64,000 nt of DNA, from positions 248,001-312,000 of the forward strand of contig JAJEFB010000031.1 of NCBI GenBank assembly GCA_022820665.1. Reading direction: 5' to 3'. Shown piece after piece: positions 63,864-64,000 of this stretch. Numbering within the stretch: the stretch's first letter is position 1; each line of letters opens with the position of its first letter. The notes beneath the pieces were generated by a model that was given only the letters and a program-made list of their open reading frames with translations, did no database searches and had not been told where the DNA came from. Both the position numbers and the translations under genes were made by a program. This DNA comes from Anaerolineae bacterium (GTDB taxonomy: Bacteria; Chloroflexota; Anaerolineae; Aggregatilineales; Phototrophicaceae).

Positions 63864-64000
63864 ATGCGACTTCAAAACAAAATAGCGCTGATCACAGGCG
63901 CCGGGGGCGGCATCGGCCGCGAGACGGCTTTGCTCTTCGCCCGGGAAGGCGCGGCGATCGTCGCTGTCGACATCAATGACGCGGACGGCGAAGCCACCGT
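63864..64000 (+). CDS. Short-chain dehydrogenase, 5' part only
   Basis: The first 45 residues are visible before the window ends. [20 protein letters not shown] (TGxxxGxG) and [14 protein letters not shown] (an acidic residue after strand 2, so probably NAD) identify a classical SDR. The ATG at 63864 has GGAGG upstream. It continues the PhyH/oxidoreductase/ligase gene group. Confidence 0.85.
   Translation, partial: MRLQNKIALITGAGGGIGRETALLFAREGAAIVAVDINDADGEAT

Overview
The window looks like a piece of a chromosome from a heterotrophic, sugar- and polyol-degrading bacterium, most likely a member of the Chloroflexota (Anaerolineae-like). This is inference. It rests on the style of the solute-binding proteins (one carries a twin-arginine signal), on an Ig-like domain of the W-x-L-x-P-G-x-C type common in that phylum, and on the crowd of sugar ABC transporters, Gfo/Idh/MocA oxidoreductases and enolase-superfamily enzymes. 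Other sugar-specialist phyla cannot be excluded. There is no rRNA, tRNA, CRISPR array or recognisable insertion sequence.

Layout. (1) 1-3 kb, minus strand: a GMC oxidoreductase followed by a GH117-like glycosidase that seems to contain two tandem GH117 units; the second runs off the left edge. (2) 4-8.7 kb: a CUT1-type sugar ABC transporter (binding protein, two permeases, no ATPase) and an alpha/beta hydrolase. (3) 10-18.9 kb: a FadR-type GntR regulator whose own promoter is overlapped by a perfect palindrome, heading an operon with a Tat-exported binding protein, two permeases, a GH42 beta-galactosidase-like enzyme and an enolase-superfamily sugar-acid dehydratase. A convergent DapA-family aldolase shares its stop site with the dehydratase. 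(4) 19.2-24.4 kb, minus strand: a nucleotide-sugar module (PLP aminotransferase, 4,6-dehydratase/epimerase-type SDR, hexapeptide acyltransferase, membrane GT2), preceded by an MFS transporter.

(5) 24.7-39.5 kb: a UDP-sulfoquinovose synthase (SQD1/SqdB type) translationally coupled to six consecutive paralogous polytopic membrane proteins of 689-776 residues. Five of the six carry an extracytoplasmic Ig-like domain with a conserved Cys pair, all six have a C-terminal C-x5-C domain, and the copies show near-identical patches that suggest gene conversion. This is the best candidate for an undescribed system: a dedicated sulfoquinovose-linked surface-glycan or glycolipid machinery.

(6) 39.6-52.4 kb: mostly housekeeping and metabolism. 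It holds gpmI, a secreted dienelactone-hydrolase-like protein, glpD, a YbjQ protein, the methylmalonyl-CoA mutase set (meaB, mutB, mutA), a GYD-domain protein, a cytochrome P450, a VanZ-like protein and a RelE-type toxin-antitoxin pair. (7) 52.5-64 kb: a myo-inositol catabolic operon (iolG, iolC, a DinB-like protein, iolB, iolD). A two-gene ATPase + DUF4435/Toprim cassette resembling the PARIS anti-phage system is inserted in frame with the operon's translational coupling. Downstream come a PhyH dioxygenase, a second Gfo/Idh/MocA oxidoreductase, a glutamine-synthetase-like ligase and the start of an SDR.

A small G/C-rich hairpin repeat (CCCCTTCCC...GGGAAGGGG) occurs four times, always in gaps between co-directional genes, and in one case it supplies the end of a coding sequence.
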